This document shows, piece after piece, positions 11,672-19,841 of a stretch of DNA of 27,708 bases. A program made the translations under genes and the position numbers. The DNA is from JOPF133 sp052144935 (GTDB lineage: Bacteria; Acidobacteriota; Terriglobia; Bryobacterales; Bryobacteraceae), in NCBI GenBank assembly GCA_052144935.1, contig JBKQPR010000343.1, forward strand, positions 1 to 27,708, given 5' to 3'. The notes under the pieces were generated by a model. That model searched no databases. It was not told where the DNA came from and worked only from the letters and a program-made list of their open reading frames with translations. Position 1 is the first letter of the stretch, and each line of letters starts with the position of its first letter.

Positions 11672-12741
11672 TGAGACCCGCGCTCCACTTTCTGGCATGG
11701 CTGGCCCTGGCGGCACCGGGGCCGCAGATCTATTCGCTGGCGTGGGCACCGGGCGCACCGCTCCCTGACGGGGCGCCCACTGGGCCCGGCTCCGGCGCGC
11801 TTTCCGCACCCGACGCGCGTTCCGCACGCGACGCGCGTTCCGCACGCGACGCGCGTTCCGAGCCGCGACCGTCAGGGAGCGGTGCTTTCCCTGTCATTGC
11901 CCTGGGCGGATACAAGGAGGTCCGGCTGGTGGACGCAGCCTCGCGCAAGCTCCTGGCCACGCTCCCGGACCACGCCGATGCTGTGCGCGCGGTGGCCTTC
12001 TCGCGCGATGGCAAACTGCTGGCGGCCGCGGGTGGATTGCCGGCCCGGCGCGGCGAAGTCAAAATCTGGGACGTGGCGGCGCGCACGCTTTCCACCACCA
12101 TCGCGGGCCACTCCGATTGCATCTATGCCGCCGCGTTTTCACCCGGCGGCGATATGCTCGCCACGGCGAGCTACGACAAACTCATCAAGCTCTGGGACGT
12201 CCGCACGGCCAAAGAGATCCGCACCCTGCGCGACCATATCGACGCGGTGTACGCGCTGGCCTTCACGCCCGATGGCGCGCGGCTGGTTTCGGGCTCGGCG
12301 GACCGCTCGGTCAAAATCTGGAACGTGGCCACCGGAGAACGCCTCTACACGCTCTCGGGTCCCACCGACGGCATCAATGCCATCGCGCTCTCTCCCGACG
12401 GAACGCGCTTGGCGGCGGGCGGCTTCGATAAGACCATCCGCATCTGGCGTCTCGGCGAAAAGGAAGGAACCCTGGAAAACTCCCTGATCGCGCACGAAGA
12501 TACGATCCTGAAGCTGGCCTGGTCCCCGGATGGCTCGCTCCTGGCATCCTCCGCCGCGGACCGCACCATCAAGCTCTTTCGCGCCGCCGATCTCACCGAG
12601 GTGCGCGCCATCGCCAATCTGCCGGATTGGGCCTTCGGCCTGGAATTCGCGCCCAACGGCCAAGAGCTCGCGGCGGGCTTCTTTAACGGCGTTCTGGAAA
12701 CCTACGAGGTGGATCATGCGAAAACTCCGGCTTCGAAATAG
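11671..12741 (+). CDS. Exported WD40-repeat beta-propeller
   Basis: The protein is 356 residues. A short signal-like segment (LHFLAWLALAAPGP) leads into the first blade strand IYSLAWAPGA. The coding sequence is then interrupted by a 131-bp repeat element encoding PLPDGAPTGPGSG and RDARSA repeats, and the blade resumes with FPVIALGGYKEVRLVDAAS. Five further WD units are clear, each with a GH/D dipeptide region and a terminal IWD/LWD/IWN/IWR motif, plus a degenerate last one. It presumably acts as a protein-interaction scaffold for the DUF1501/DUF1553 pair. The last 26 bp overlap the start of the next gene, which reads in another frame. Confidence 0.88.
   Translation: MRPALHFLAWLALAAPGPQIYSLAWAPGAPLPDGAPTGPGSGALSAPDARSARDARSARDARSEPRPSGSGAFPVIALGGYKEVRLVDAASRKLLATLPDHADAVRAVAFSRDGKLLAAAGGLPARRGEVKIWDVAARTLSTTIAGHSDCIYAAAFSPGGDMLATASYDKLIKLWDVRTAKEIRTLRDHIDAVYALAFTPDGARLVSGSADRSVKIWNVATGERLYTLSGPTDGINAIALSPDGTRLAAGGFDKTIRIWRLGEKEGTLENSLIAHEDTILKLAWSPDGSLLASSAADRTIKLFRAADLTEVRAIANLPDWAFGLEFAPNGQELAAGFFNGVLETYEVDHAKTPASK
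11755..11885. mobile_element. 131-bp element with 17-bp terminal inverted repeats (MITE-like)
   Basis: The ends are perfect inverted repeats: GCACCGCTCCCTGACGG (11755-11771) and its exact complement (11869-11885). Inside are a copy of the palindromic core (GCGCCCACTGGGCCCGG) and 2.8 tandem copies of an 18-bp unit (11812-11861), which encode the RDARSA peptide repeats. No target-site duplication is evident. The first 23 bases of the right end (read inward) recur at 9127-9149. Confidence 0.7.
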
Positions 12742-15295
12742 CACGCTGGCTGCGAGATTCGGTGCTATTGCGAAACCGCTCGCTGACAAGCTGGGAAAAA
12801 TCGGTTGGCAGGCGGGCCCAGAGGGCACCCCGCCTGCCCCACATGCCCTGCAAGTATTTCGGCAGCAAGGTGGGACAGACGCTATCGTCTGTCAACCTGG
12901 CGATCCCAGCGATTGCAGCCGGTCCCAGAAGGCGCCGGGCGCAGAAGGCACTGGGTCCACGGGGCGCCCCGGTCTCGGACATAGCGCGCTACTTGTCTCG
13001 ATCGCTCTGGCTCTAAGCATCGCTCTAGCCGACTCGGGCGACCGCCCCACCGGCAACCGCACCACGCCGCCCACTCTCGATAGCGTCGCGCCTCTGGGAA
13101 TCGCGCGCGGCACCACCGTCGATCTCGCCGTGGAAGGTCTCAACCTCGCCGGCGCCAGCGCCATCTACTTCAGCGAACCCGGCGTCACCGGCCGCATCGT
13201 ACGCGTCAAGGAGGTGCCCGATCTGCCCGACATCCGCCTGGGATCGAACGGCACGCTGTCGAGCATCGACTTGGGGCCGCTGCCGCCGCGCAACCAGGTC
13301 ACCGCGGAGGTCGAGGTCTCTCCCGACGCCGACATCGGCCCCGTGCGTTTCCGCCTGTTGACGCCGCTCGGCACCAGCCCCGAAGGCCGTTTCCTCGTGG
13401 AACCCTACTACGGCGAGGCTCCTGATCGCGAACCCAATGACACGCCCGAACAGGCCTTCGAGACGTTTCTGCCGGCGATTCTGACCGGCGTCATCTCCAA
13501 GCCCGGCGACGTCGATTATTTCCGGATTCAAGTGAAGGCCGGGCAGGAGATCTCCTTCTACAACGGCGCCATGCTAATCGGCTCCTCCTTGCAGCCCGTG
13601 GTCACGATTCTGGATGCCGACCTCAACGTGGTTGGTGAATTCGGAACCAATGGCGGCGCCGAGCAGGTGATGTTCGCCCACCGTTTCACCGCCGCGGGCG
13701 CTTACTACGTGCGGGTGGAGGACTACCAGCACAGCGGGCGCGCCGGTCATTTCTATCGCATCGTCGCCGGCGAATTTCCTCTCGTCCTGGGAACTTACCC
13801 GCTGGGGCTGCAGAAGGGCGCCGCCGCCGATTTGACGCTGCGCGGATTCCACGTCGCTCCCAAGCTGAAAGTGGATGGCAAGGCCGCACCCGATTCCGAA
13901 GACACCCTGACGCTGCGGCCCGAACATGCCTTCAACCAGGTGAAAGTGGCGCTGGGCGCCGAGCCGGAAGTGGAATCGCAGGGTGGCCCGGTCTCGTGGC
14001 CCGTCACCATCAACGGGAAAATCGCCACGCCCGGCGCTGCCAATCGCTATCGCTTCACCGCGCACAAGGGCGATGACCTGGTCTTCGAAGTCAACGCGCA
14101 GCGCCTCGGCAGCAATCTCGATTCTTTCCTGGAAGTGCTCGACGCCAACGGCAACTCCATCGAGCGGGCCGTGGTGCGTCCCGTTTGGGAGACCTCCATC
14201 ACGCTGCGCGATCACGATTCCGCCGGCCGCGGCATCCGCATTTCGGCCTGGGACAATCTCCACACCGGCGACTACGTGATGATTGGGGGCGAAGTGATTC
14301 GCGTGGATTCCCTGCCCCTTTCGCCCGATAACGACTGCGTCTTCGAAGGCTTCGGCGGCCAACGCACGGCCTTCTTCGATACATCTACCGAAGCCCACGC
14401 GATCGATTCGGCGGTGTACAAAGTGCAGATCTTCCCGCCCGGCGCCAAGCTCTCTCCCAACGGCCTGCCCGTGGCGCATCTCTATTACCGCAACGACGAT
14501 GGCGGCCCGGGCTACGGGAAGGATTCCCTGCTCCACTTCACCGCGCCCGCCGATGGCGACTACTTCGTGGCCATCCGCGACGTCCAGGGACTCGGCGGCG
14601 ACCAGTACGCCTACCGCCTCACCATCCGCCGCCCGCGTCCCGATTACCGCCTGACGGTGGCGCCGCGCAATCCCAACGTGCCCGTGGGAGGCGCCGTGCC
14701 CGTGACGGTCACCGCCTTTCGCACCGATGGCTTCGACGGCCCCATCGACGTCCGCCTGGAAGATTTGCCCGCGGGACTGCACGCCGCCGGCGCCGTGATC
14801 GGCAAGGGCCAGACTTCCGCGACCCTCGCGCTCAGCGCCGATGCCTCGGCCAAAATCATCGGCGCAATCCCCTTGAAAGTCACCGGCCGCGCCTCGGTGG
14901 GCGCCCAGACGGCCAATCCCGAGGACCGATTGAAGCTCATTGCGCTGATGCCGCGGCCCGACCTGGTCATGACCGCCGAGACGAAGGAAGTCACCGTCGA
15001 GCCCGGCGGCACTGCCGAGATCACCGTCTCCATCGCCCGGCAAGGCGATTTTCGCGGCCGCGTGCCCGTCGAAGTGCGCAACCTGCCTCCCCGCGTGCGC
15101 GTGCTTGACGTGGGCCTGAACGGCGTCCTCATCGGCGAAACCGAATCGCGCCGCAGCTTCACCATCGAAGCGCTCCCCTCGGCCGACCCCGTCGATCAGT
15201 TGATTTACGTATCGGGCGCGGTGGAGACACGCTCGGGACAGCAGTCCTCTTACGCCTCGCCGGAACCCATCCGCCTCCGGGTCAAGGCGAAGTAG
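12716..15295 (+). CDS. Large exported PPC-domain protein
   Basis: The protein is 859 residues. The ATG at 12716 has GAGGTGG just upstream, inside the end of the WD40 gene. Residues 13-90 are encoded almost entirely by palindromic repeats; a hydrophobic export segment (SALLVSIALALSIALADS) follows, with no start codon between the repeats and that segment. Then come an IPT/TIG-like module (LDSVAPLGIARGTTVDLAVEG) and several pre-peptidase C-terminal (PPC) beta domains, with EPNDTPEQA and DVDYFRIQVKAGQEI, ANRYRFTAHKGDDLVFEV, and LLHFTAPADGDYFVAIRD. The rest is beta-sandwich repeats. It is probably a secreted or envelope protein working with the three genes upstream. No catalytic domain was seen. 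Confidence 0.8.
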   Translation: MRKLRLRNSTLAARFGAIAKPLADKLGKIGWQAGPEGTPPAPHALQVFRQQGGTDAIVCQPGDPSDCSRSQKAPGAEGTGSTGRPGLGHSALLVSIALALSIALADSGDRPTGNRTTPPTLDSVAPLGIARGTTVDLAVEGLNLAGASAIYFSEPGVTGRIVRVKEVPDLPDIRLGSNGTLSSIDLGPLPPRNQVTAEVEVSPDADIGPVRFRLLTPLGTSPEGRFLVEPYYGEAPDREPNDTPEQAFETFLPAILTGVISKPGDVDYFRIQVKAGQEISFYNGAMLIGSSLQPVVTILDADLNVVGEFGTNGGAEQVMFAHRFTAAGAYYVRVEDYQHSGRAGHFYRIVAGEFPLVLGTYPLGLQKGAAADLTLRGFHVAPKLKVDGKAAPDSEDTLTLRPEHAFNQVKVALGAEPEVESQGGPVSWPVTINGKIATPGAANRYRFTAHKGDDLVFEVNAQRLGSNLDSFLEVLDANGNSIERAVVRPVWETSITLRDHDSAGRGIRISAWDNLHTGDYVMIGGEVIRVDSLPLSPDNDCVFEGFGGQRTAFFDTSTEAHAIDSAVYKVQIFPPGAKLSPNGLPVAHLYYRNDDGGPGYGKDSLLHFTAPADGDYFVAIRDVQGLGGDQYAYRLTIRRPRPDYRLTVAPRNPNVPVGGAVPVTVTAFRTDGFDGPIDVRLEDLPAGLHAAGAVIGKGQTSATLALSADASAKIIGAIPLKVTGRASVGAQTANPEDRLKLIALMPRPDLVMTAETKEVTVEPGGTAEITVSIARQGDFRGRVPVEVRNLPPRVRVLDVGLNGVLIGETESRRSFTIEALPSADPVDQLIYVSGAVETRSGQQSSYASPEPIRLRVKAK
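12752..12975. repeat. Composite palindromic repeat block inside a coding sequence
   Basis: In order: a 34-bp unit beginning GCGAGATTCGG (12752-12785); a hairpin with arms GGCAGGCGGG/CCCGCCTGCC (12807-12838) around the CCCAGAGGGCA core; a 45-bp unit (12837-12881) that recurs inverted at 18552-18596 with 41 of 45 bases identical; a hairpin GACAGACG-CTAT-CGTCTGTC (12874-12893); and further GGCGCC-type palindromes to about 12975. The block encodes residues about 13-87 of the PPC protein. Confidence 0.8.
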
Positions 15296-15306
15296 CTCTC
15301 CGGCCC

Positions 15307-15421
15307 GCGAGATTCGGCGCTATTCCGAAAGCGCTCGCTGGGTGCCCTCCGGGCCCGGTGCCCCTGGGGCCCGGCTCCGCGTCCGAGCCGGGCCCACAGG
15401 GCACCCCGTAAGGGAGCGGCT
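15307..15421. repeat. Palindromic repeat block between convergent genes
   Basis: A 34-bp unit (15307-15340) matches 12752-12785 at about 30 of 34 positions. It is followed by a long imperfect hairpin (arms 15357-15377 and 15385-15405) built from the GGTGCCC...GGGCCCGGCTC core, then AGGGAGCGG, which resembles the 131-bp element end. Lying 11 bp past the stop of the PPC gene and facing a convergent gene, the hairpin could serve as a terminator, although it lacks a U-tract. Confidence 0.75.
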
Positions 15422-15464
15422 CACGGCAACAGCACAACATCACGCGGTCGGAGGCGTAGCTCAC

Positions 15465-15782
15465 TTACGGTTGAAATTCGATCGACTGGACCTGCAGCAC
15501 ATCGCCATCCAGCGTCCCCGACACCTTGGCTTTCAGGTCCTTATCCTTGGTGAGCTTCTTCAACGCCGCTAAAGTCCGCGCGTTCCCCGCTTCGTCGAAC
15601 TTCAAAAACTTACCGTCGGCGGTCACCAGCCCATATCCGCTCTTCGAGCACGTCAGGGCGCACTCCCGTGTGTGTCCGGCCAGATCCTTGCCGCGGCACA
15701 TCACATCGACCACCGTCCCCGAAAACGGCTCCGCCGCGGCCAGCGACGCTACCACGAGAAAAGAAACCGCGATCATTCGCAT
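15465..15782 (-). CDS. Small secreted protein, unknown function
   Basis: The protein is 105 residues. The ATG at 15782 has CGGAGG 7 nt upstream; an in-frame ATG at 15803 lacks this. Residues 1-17 form a Sec signal (MRMIAVSFLVVASLAAA). The mature part begins EPFSGTVVDVMCRGKD and contains three Cys (MCRG, ECAL, TCSK), then a beta-rich stretch (KVSGTLDGDVLQVQSIEF) that looks like a small beta-barrel or OB-like fold. Similar short Cys-containing exported proteins are common in Acidobacteria, but I know of no assigned function. It converges with the PPC gene. Confidence 0.7.
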   Translation of the reverse strand: MRMIAVSFLVVASLAAAEPFSGTVVDVMCRGKDLAGHTRECALTCSKSGYGLVTADGKFLKFDEAGNARTLAALKKLTKDKDLKAKVSGTLDGDVLQVQSIEFQP

Positions 15783-15884
15783 TGGACAGCCTCCGGGTTC
15801 CATTATGCACCAGTGGCGGGGCGCTCAACCGGTTGGGGGGATCGCGACCTTCGCGCGAGCGAATCGTCAGCGGCCCAGCCACCG

Positions 15885-16436
15885 CTACTCTTCGGGCTTA
15901 GCCCCGCGCATTACGGCGCAGATGCGAATGAGAAGACCTAAGCAGACTACCAGAGAAGCCAAAGCGAGTCCGGAGAATCCGATCGAGTTGGGATTGATCA
16001 CATGTACGTCGCGCACCAGCACCGCGTCATAGGGAGGATTCGGGTTGACATAGCAGCTTGTCCGTTTGCCGGCGGGGTAATCCGCGACGAAGGCTTTGCT
16101 TCGAGACGCCGTCCACCACGCACTATCGAACGCAAAACGTTCGTTTGTGTATCCCGGTCCTTCGGTAATATCGGGGAGTGTGGCGGTGACGCGGAACATT
16201 ACTTCTGCCCGGATGAGCCTCCCTCGGTACAATTTGTCAACAACCAGGCGGCTGGACACGATTATGCAAGGACTATTCCTCCAGCTTGCCGCCTCACGCT
16301 GTTGTGCCAAGGGGACCAAAACAACCGAATTGAGATTGCTCAGACAGACGAAGGCCACCAGCGAAGCGGCGCCGAGGGCCATCCAGGTAGGGGCGCCAAT
16401 ATAGTAACCTTTGTTCCGCTCCGTCGTTTCGAACAC
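15885..16436 (-). CDS. DUF3592-like membrane protein
   Basis: The protein is about 183 residues from GTG at 16436, or 165 from ATG at 16382; neither has a strong RBS, so the start is uncertain. An N-terminal helix (MALGAASLVAFVCLSNLNSVVLV) and a C-terminal helix (FSGLALASLVVCLGLLIRICAV) flank an extracytoplasmic domain with AEVMFRVTATLPD and GKRTSCYVNPNPPYDAVL. The GKxxxxxVNPxxP segment before the last helix is the pattern of DUF3592 proteins. Function unknown. It is divergent from the hydrolase gene at 16504, with about 70 bp between the starts. Confidence 0.65.
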   Translation of the reverse strand: MFETTERNKGYYIGAPTWMALGAASLVAFVCLSNLNSVVLVPLAQQREAASWRNSPCIIVSSRLVVDKLYRGRLIRAEVMFRVTATLPDITEGPGYTNERFAFDSAWWTASRSKAFVADYPAGKRTSCYVNPNPPYDAVLVRDVHVINPNSIGFSGLALASLVVCLGLLIRICAVMRGAKPEE

Positions 16437-16490
16437 GGGCACCCAATATACACCCAATCGGCCCGCCGAGGCCACCGGGCCAAACCCGCC

Positions 16491-16496
16491 TATAAT
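16491..16496 (+). promoter_or_regulatory. Perfect -10 box, leaderless arrangement
   Basis: TATAAT ends 7 nt before the ATG at 16504. Transcription starting at the usual distance would begin at or next to the start codon, and no Shine-Dalgarno precedes that ATG. Confidence 0.6.
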
Positions 16497-16503
16497 AGCC
16501 CCT

Positions 16504-18507
16504 ATGAGCCGAACCGGTCCCGCTACCACAATTATTCTGATGTGCGCGGCATGCCTGAATGCCCGTGTCACCCGCATTGTCGTCGAGCAACGCGAATCGC
16601 CTGCCTTTGGCGGCCAATCGTTTGGCAAGGCCGGCCAGTACGAGACACTGAGCGGCCACTTCTTCGGCGAGATCGACCCCGACGACCCGCACAACGCCAT
16701 CATCACGGACATTCGGCTCGCCCCTCGCAATGCGCGCGGCATGGTCGAGTATTCCGCCACATTCGCGCTCTCGAAGCCGATCGATATGGCGAAATCCAGC
16801 GGCGTCCTCTACTACACCGTGCCCAACCGCGGCCGGGGCGCTCCGGTGGCCTCTGACGACGGCCGCATCAATCTGGTCAGCGGATGGCAAGGCGATGTTT
16901 TGCAGCGGCCGGGTGCGCAGACCATCGTGGTGCCCGTGGCGCGCAAGTCCGATGGCTCGCCGTTGAACGGACCGGTGCTGGAGCGCCTGATCGACATCCC
17001 GCCGGACACCACCACCATCGATCTCGGGGCGGCGCCTTACGTGGGCCTCACCTACCAGCGGCCGCTCACGCTCGACACCACCAAAGCCAGCCTCACCCGG
17101 CGCTCCTCCCAGAATGCGCCGGCCGCCGCCGTTTCCAGCCGCGATTGGGCATTCGCCGACTGTACCACCAAGCCGTTCCCCGGCACGCCCGATCCTTCGA
17201 AGCTCTGCGTGAAGGGCGGATTCGCCCCCGCTACCGAATACGTGCTGTTATTTTTGGCCAAAGACCCCCTGGTGCTGGGCATCGGTTTCGCCGCGACACG
17301 CGACCTGAATTCGTTCCTGCGCTACGCCGACAAAGACGGCGCCGGCACGCCCAACCCGCTCGCCAGGCAGATCAAGTGGGTGATCAGCCGCGGCGATTCG
17401 CAGTCCGGAAACTTTATCCGGAGTTACATTCATCTGGGCTTCAACCAGGACGAAGCCGGGCGCATCGTGTGGGATGGAGCCAATCCGCACGTCGCCGCGC
17501 GCCAGCTTGCGCTCAATTTTCGCTTCGCAGTGGGCAGCGGCTACGCGGCTGCGTATCAGCCCGGCAGCGAGGGCGTGCTCTGGTGGAGCGATTACGCGGA
17601 CCGGGCGCGGCGCAGGCCCACCGCAGGCTTGCTGGACCGCTGCCGCGCCACCGCGACATGCCCAAAGATTTTCGAGACCTTCGGCGGGCTGGAGTTCTGG
17701 TTCCTGCGCGAATCGCCGGACCTGGTCGGCACGAATGCCAAATCGGACATTCCGCTGCCGCCCAATGTGCGCCGCTACTTCTTCCCTGGCACCACGCACG
17801 GAGGCGGCCGCGGAGGCTTCAGCACCGCCACTCCGGCGGCGCCCAACGCATGCGTGCTGCCGGCGAATCCGAATCCGGAAAACGAAACCATGCGAGCTTT
17901 GACCGTGGCTTTGATCGACTGGGTTACCAAGGGGACCGAGCCGCCTCCGAGCCGCTACCCGCGTCTCGACCAAGGTCAACTCGCGCCCGCCACCAAGGCC
18001 GCCATGGGATTCCCCAGCATTCCCGGCGTACCGGCGCCGGATGGTCTGGTGAACTCGGTGTTGGATTACGACTTTGGACCGGACTTCAACTACACCGATC
18101 TCTCCGGCATCGTTTCAAGGGAACCGCCGGTGATCAAACAGGTGATTCCCACGCTCGTGCCGAAGGCCGATGCCGATGGCACGGACGTAGGGGGAGTGCC
18201 TTCGGTATTGCGGCAAGTCCCGCTGGGCACCTATCTTGGCTGGAACGTCACGGCGGCCGGGTTCGACAAGGGCCGGATTTGCACTCTGAACGGTGGCTAT
18301 GTCCCATTCGCAAAAACCAAGACGGAACGCCTCGCCTCGGGAGACCCGCGGCCATCGCTTGAAGAACGATATGGCACACACCAAGCCTACGTGGATGCTG
18401 TGAAGGCCGCGGCTGAAAAGGCCGTCACCGAGCGCTTCCTGCTGCCAGCCGACGCGGATCGCCTCATCCGGGAGGCATCCGCCAGCGACGTCCTCGCGGG
18501 CAAATAA
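16504..18507 (+). CDS. Exported alpha/beta hydrolase-domain protein
   Basis: The protein is 667 residues with a signal-like N-terminus (TTIILMCAACLNARV). It matches the large alpha/beta hydrolase-domain family common in Acidobacteria and Proteobacteria: the N-terminal beta region with QSFGKAGQYETLSGHFFGEIDP and GMVEYSATFALSKP, then the nucleophile elbow in RGDSQSGNFIRSY (G-x-S-x-S-G-N), LEFWFLRESPDLVGT, and a late FPGTTHGGG whose His is a candidate catalytic base. It is probably a secreted esterase or hydrolase of unknown substrate. Start chosen at ATG 16504 directly after the TATAAT; the frame is open upstream but would run into the promoter. Confidence 0.8.
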   Translation: MSRTGPATTIILMCAACLNARVTRIVVEQRESPAFGGQSFGKAGQYETLSGHFFGEIDPDDPHNAIITDIRLAPRNARGMVEYSATFALSKPIDMAKSSGVLYYTVPNRGRGAPVASDDGRINLVSGWQGDVLQRPGAQTIVVPVARKSDGSPLNGPVLERLIDIPPDTTTIDLGAAPYVGLTYQRPLTLDTTKASLTRRSSQNAPAAAVSSRDWAFADCTTKPFPGTPDPSKLCVKGGFAPATEYVLLFLAKDPLVLGIGFAATRDLNSFLRYADKDGAGTPNPLARQIKWVISRGDSQSGNFIRSYIHLGFNQDEAGRIVWDGANPHVAARQLALNFRFAVGSGYAAAYQPGSEGVLWWSDYADRARRRPTAGLLDRCRATATCPKIFETFGGLEFWFLRESPDLVGTNAKSDIPLPPNVRRYFFPGTTHGGGRGGFSTATPAAPNACVLPANPNPENETMRALTVALIDWVTKGTEPPPSRYPRLDQGQLAPATKAAMGFPSIPGVPAPDGLVNSVLDYDFGPDFNYTDLSGIVSREPPVIKQVIPTLVPKADADGTDVGGVPSVLRQVPLGTYLGWNVTAAGFDKGRICTLNGGYVPFAKTKTERLASGDPRPSLEERYGTHQAYVDAVKAAAEKAVTERFLLPADADRLIREASASDVLAGK

Positions 18508-19090
18508 ATTGGGCGGCCCGCCAGCCTGACAGACGGGACCAAAGGGCGCCCCGTCTGTCCCACCTTGCTGCCGAAGGACTCGCAGGGCACGTGGGGCAGC
18601 CAATCCTGGGGTGCCCTCTGGGCCCCGCCGGCTTTCAGCGGGCGCCTGGAGATTGGCCATTCCGAGGCTACTCGTGGGGCAGGGCCCAGTGGGCGCCCCC
18701 ACTTTGTGTGGTTTGCCCCGGGCGCATCGTGGCGCAGGCTCTCAGCCAGGCTCTCAGCCTGCCGCGCCCCACACTCGTGTGGGCGCTTCCGCCGGCTTTC
18801 CGCCGGCGCTTGCCGACCGCCCTGACTCGCGCGCGGCCCGAAAGGAGCCGCCTGGGGGTGCCCTCTGGGCCCGGCTGCGGGCAGGATTGCCCGCCCCACA
18901 ATTAATGCAGAATGCTGCTACGGGCAAATTAAGGGGCATTGGGTGAAAGCGCCTGTCCCACAGGCGTTCAAGCCCTTGCACTCCAAGGTGGGACAGATGG
19001 GCCCAGAGGGCACCCCGTCTGTCAACTCGCTACCTCTGCGATCCCCTCACTGCCTCTAAGGCAGCGGTGCCGGCCGTTGGCGCTTTCCGC
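18508..19090. repeat. Repeat-dense intergenic region
   Basis: About 580 bp without a gene, filled with palindromic repeats. There is a hairpin GACAGACGGG/CCCGTCTGTC (18528-18559), the 45-bp unit in inverse orientation to its copy at 12837 (18552-18596), GGGTGCCCTCTGGGCCC cores at about 18610 and 18857, GCCGGCTTTC...GCGGGC hairpins near 18628 and 18790, a GGGCCCAGTGGGCGCCCC core near 18684, and a hairpin with arms GACAGA/TCTGTC around the core at 18984-19023. Open frames here are repeat translations. Confidence 0.8.
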
Positions 19091-19094
19091 AATG

Positions 19095-19841
19095 CTATCG
19101 CGCCGCGAAAAACTCGATCGCGCGGGGCAAATCGGCATATTGATGGAGAATATAGTCCGGCTCGGTTTCGGGAGTTCCACCAGGGTTACCGTGCGGACAG
19201 AACAAGATCGTCTTCATCCCCACCTGCCGCGCTCCGTGGATGTCGCGGAAGCGGTCGTTTCCAACGAAAATCGCCTCTTCCGGGAAGACCTGCAATTCGG
19301 TCAGGGCCGCTTGAAACAGCCGGGGGTCAGGCTTCCGATAGCCGTAGTCGCCCGAGATGATAATAGGTGCGAAGTAGCCGGCCAGGCCGGCCGCCCGAAG
19401 CTCGGGTAATCCGTAGACGCTCTGCGCATCGGAGACCACCGCCAGGCGATGGCGCGTTTTCAACTCGGCCAGAATCTCGTGTGTTTGCGGAAATGCCACC
19501 AGCCGTTTGCGGGCAATCCCGCGCTGCAGTTCGGCCAGGAACAGGGGCATTTGCCGGAGTTTATCCGGCTCGAGCGAGCGGGTGCAATCCGTGGCGCACT
19601 GGCGCAGCACTTCGCGCCATACCGCGACCACGTCGAACTCGGGATAGATTTCGGCGCTCGCCGCGAACTGCTGCTTCATGGTCTGGAAGTACAACTCGCG
19701 CACTTCGCCGCGGTGCAATGCGATGCCCTGATAGGTGAGAAAGTGCGAGATGGCACGGTAGCACTCTTCCATCCACTCATCGGTTTCGATGTCGATCAGG
19801 GTTCCGTTGACATCGAACAGGACCGCGCGAATCGCCGTCAT
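19095..19841 (-). CDS. HAD-superfamily hydrolase
   Basis: The protein is 248 residues with an alpha-helical C1 cap. Motif I is FDVNGTLID, with the nucleophile Asp at the first position and Asn where most phosphatases have the second, acid-base Asp. Motif II is VVSDAQ, motif III is the Lys of YRKPDP, and motif IV is VGNDRFRDIHGA. This resembles the haloacid-dehalogenase/phosphatase subgroup. The Asn could reduce phosphatase turnover or indicate a non-phosphatase HAD. Its ATG overlaps the stop of the upstream kinase gene by 4 bp (ATGA), so the two are coupled. Confidence 0.85.
   Translation of the reverse strand: MTAIRAVLFDVNGTLIDIETDEWMEECYRAISHFLTYQGIALHRGEVRELYFQTMKQQFAASAEIYPEFDVVAVWREVLRQCATDCTRSLEPDKLRQMPLFLAELQRGIARKRLVAFPQTHEILAELKTRHRLAVVSDAQSVYGLPELRAAGLAGYFAPIIISGDYGYRKPDPRLFQAALTELQVFPEEAIFVGNDRFRDIHGARQVGMKTILFCPHGNPGGTPETEPDYILHQYADLPRAIEFFAAR

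Noticed and set aside
9242..11845. 867-codon minus-strand open frame opposite the DUF1549/1553 gene
   Set aside because: A high-GC shadow frame: it covers a well-supported gene and shows no motifs or RBS.
11812..11861. 18-bp tandem repeats as a CRISPR or protein-repeat domain
   Set aside because: Only 2.8 contiguous copies without spacers, lying inside the 131-bp inverted-repeat element.
13574..15043. 489-codon minus-strand frame opposite the PPC gene
   Set aside because: Low-complexity Gly/His/Asp composition typical of antisense shadows; no start signal.
18508..19090. Possible CRISPR or tandem array
   Set aside because: The repeats are of unequal length, palindromic and irregularly spaced in both orientations, with no unique spacers of constant size.
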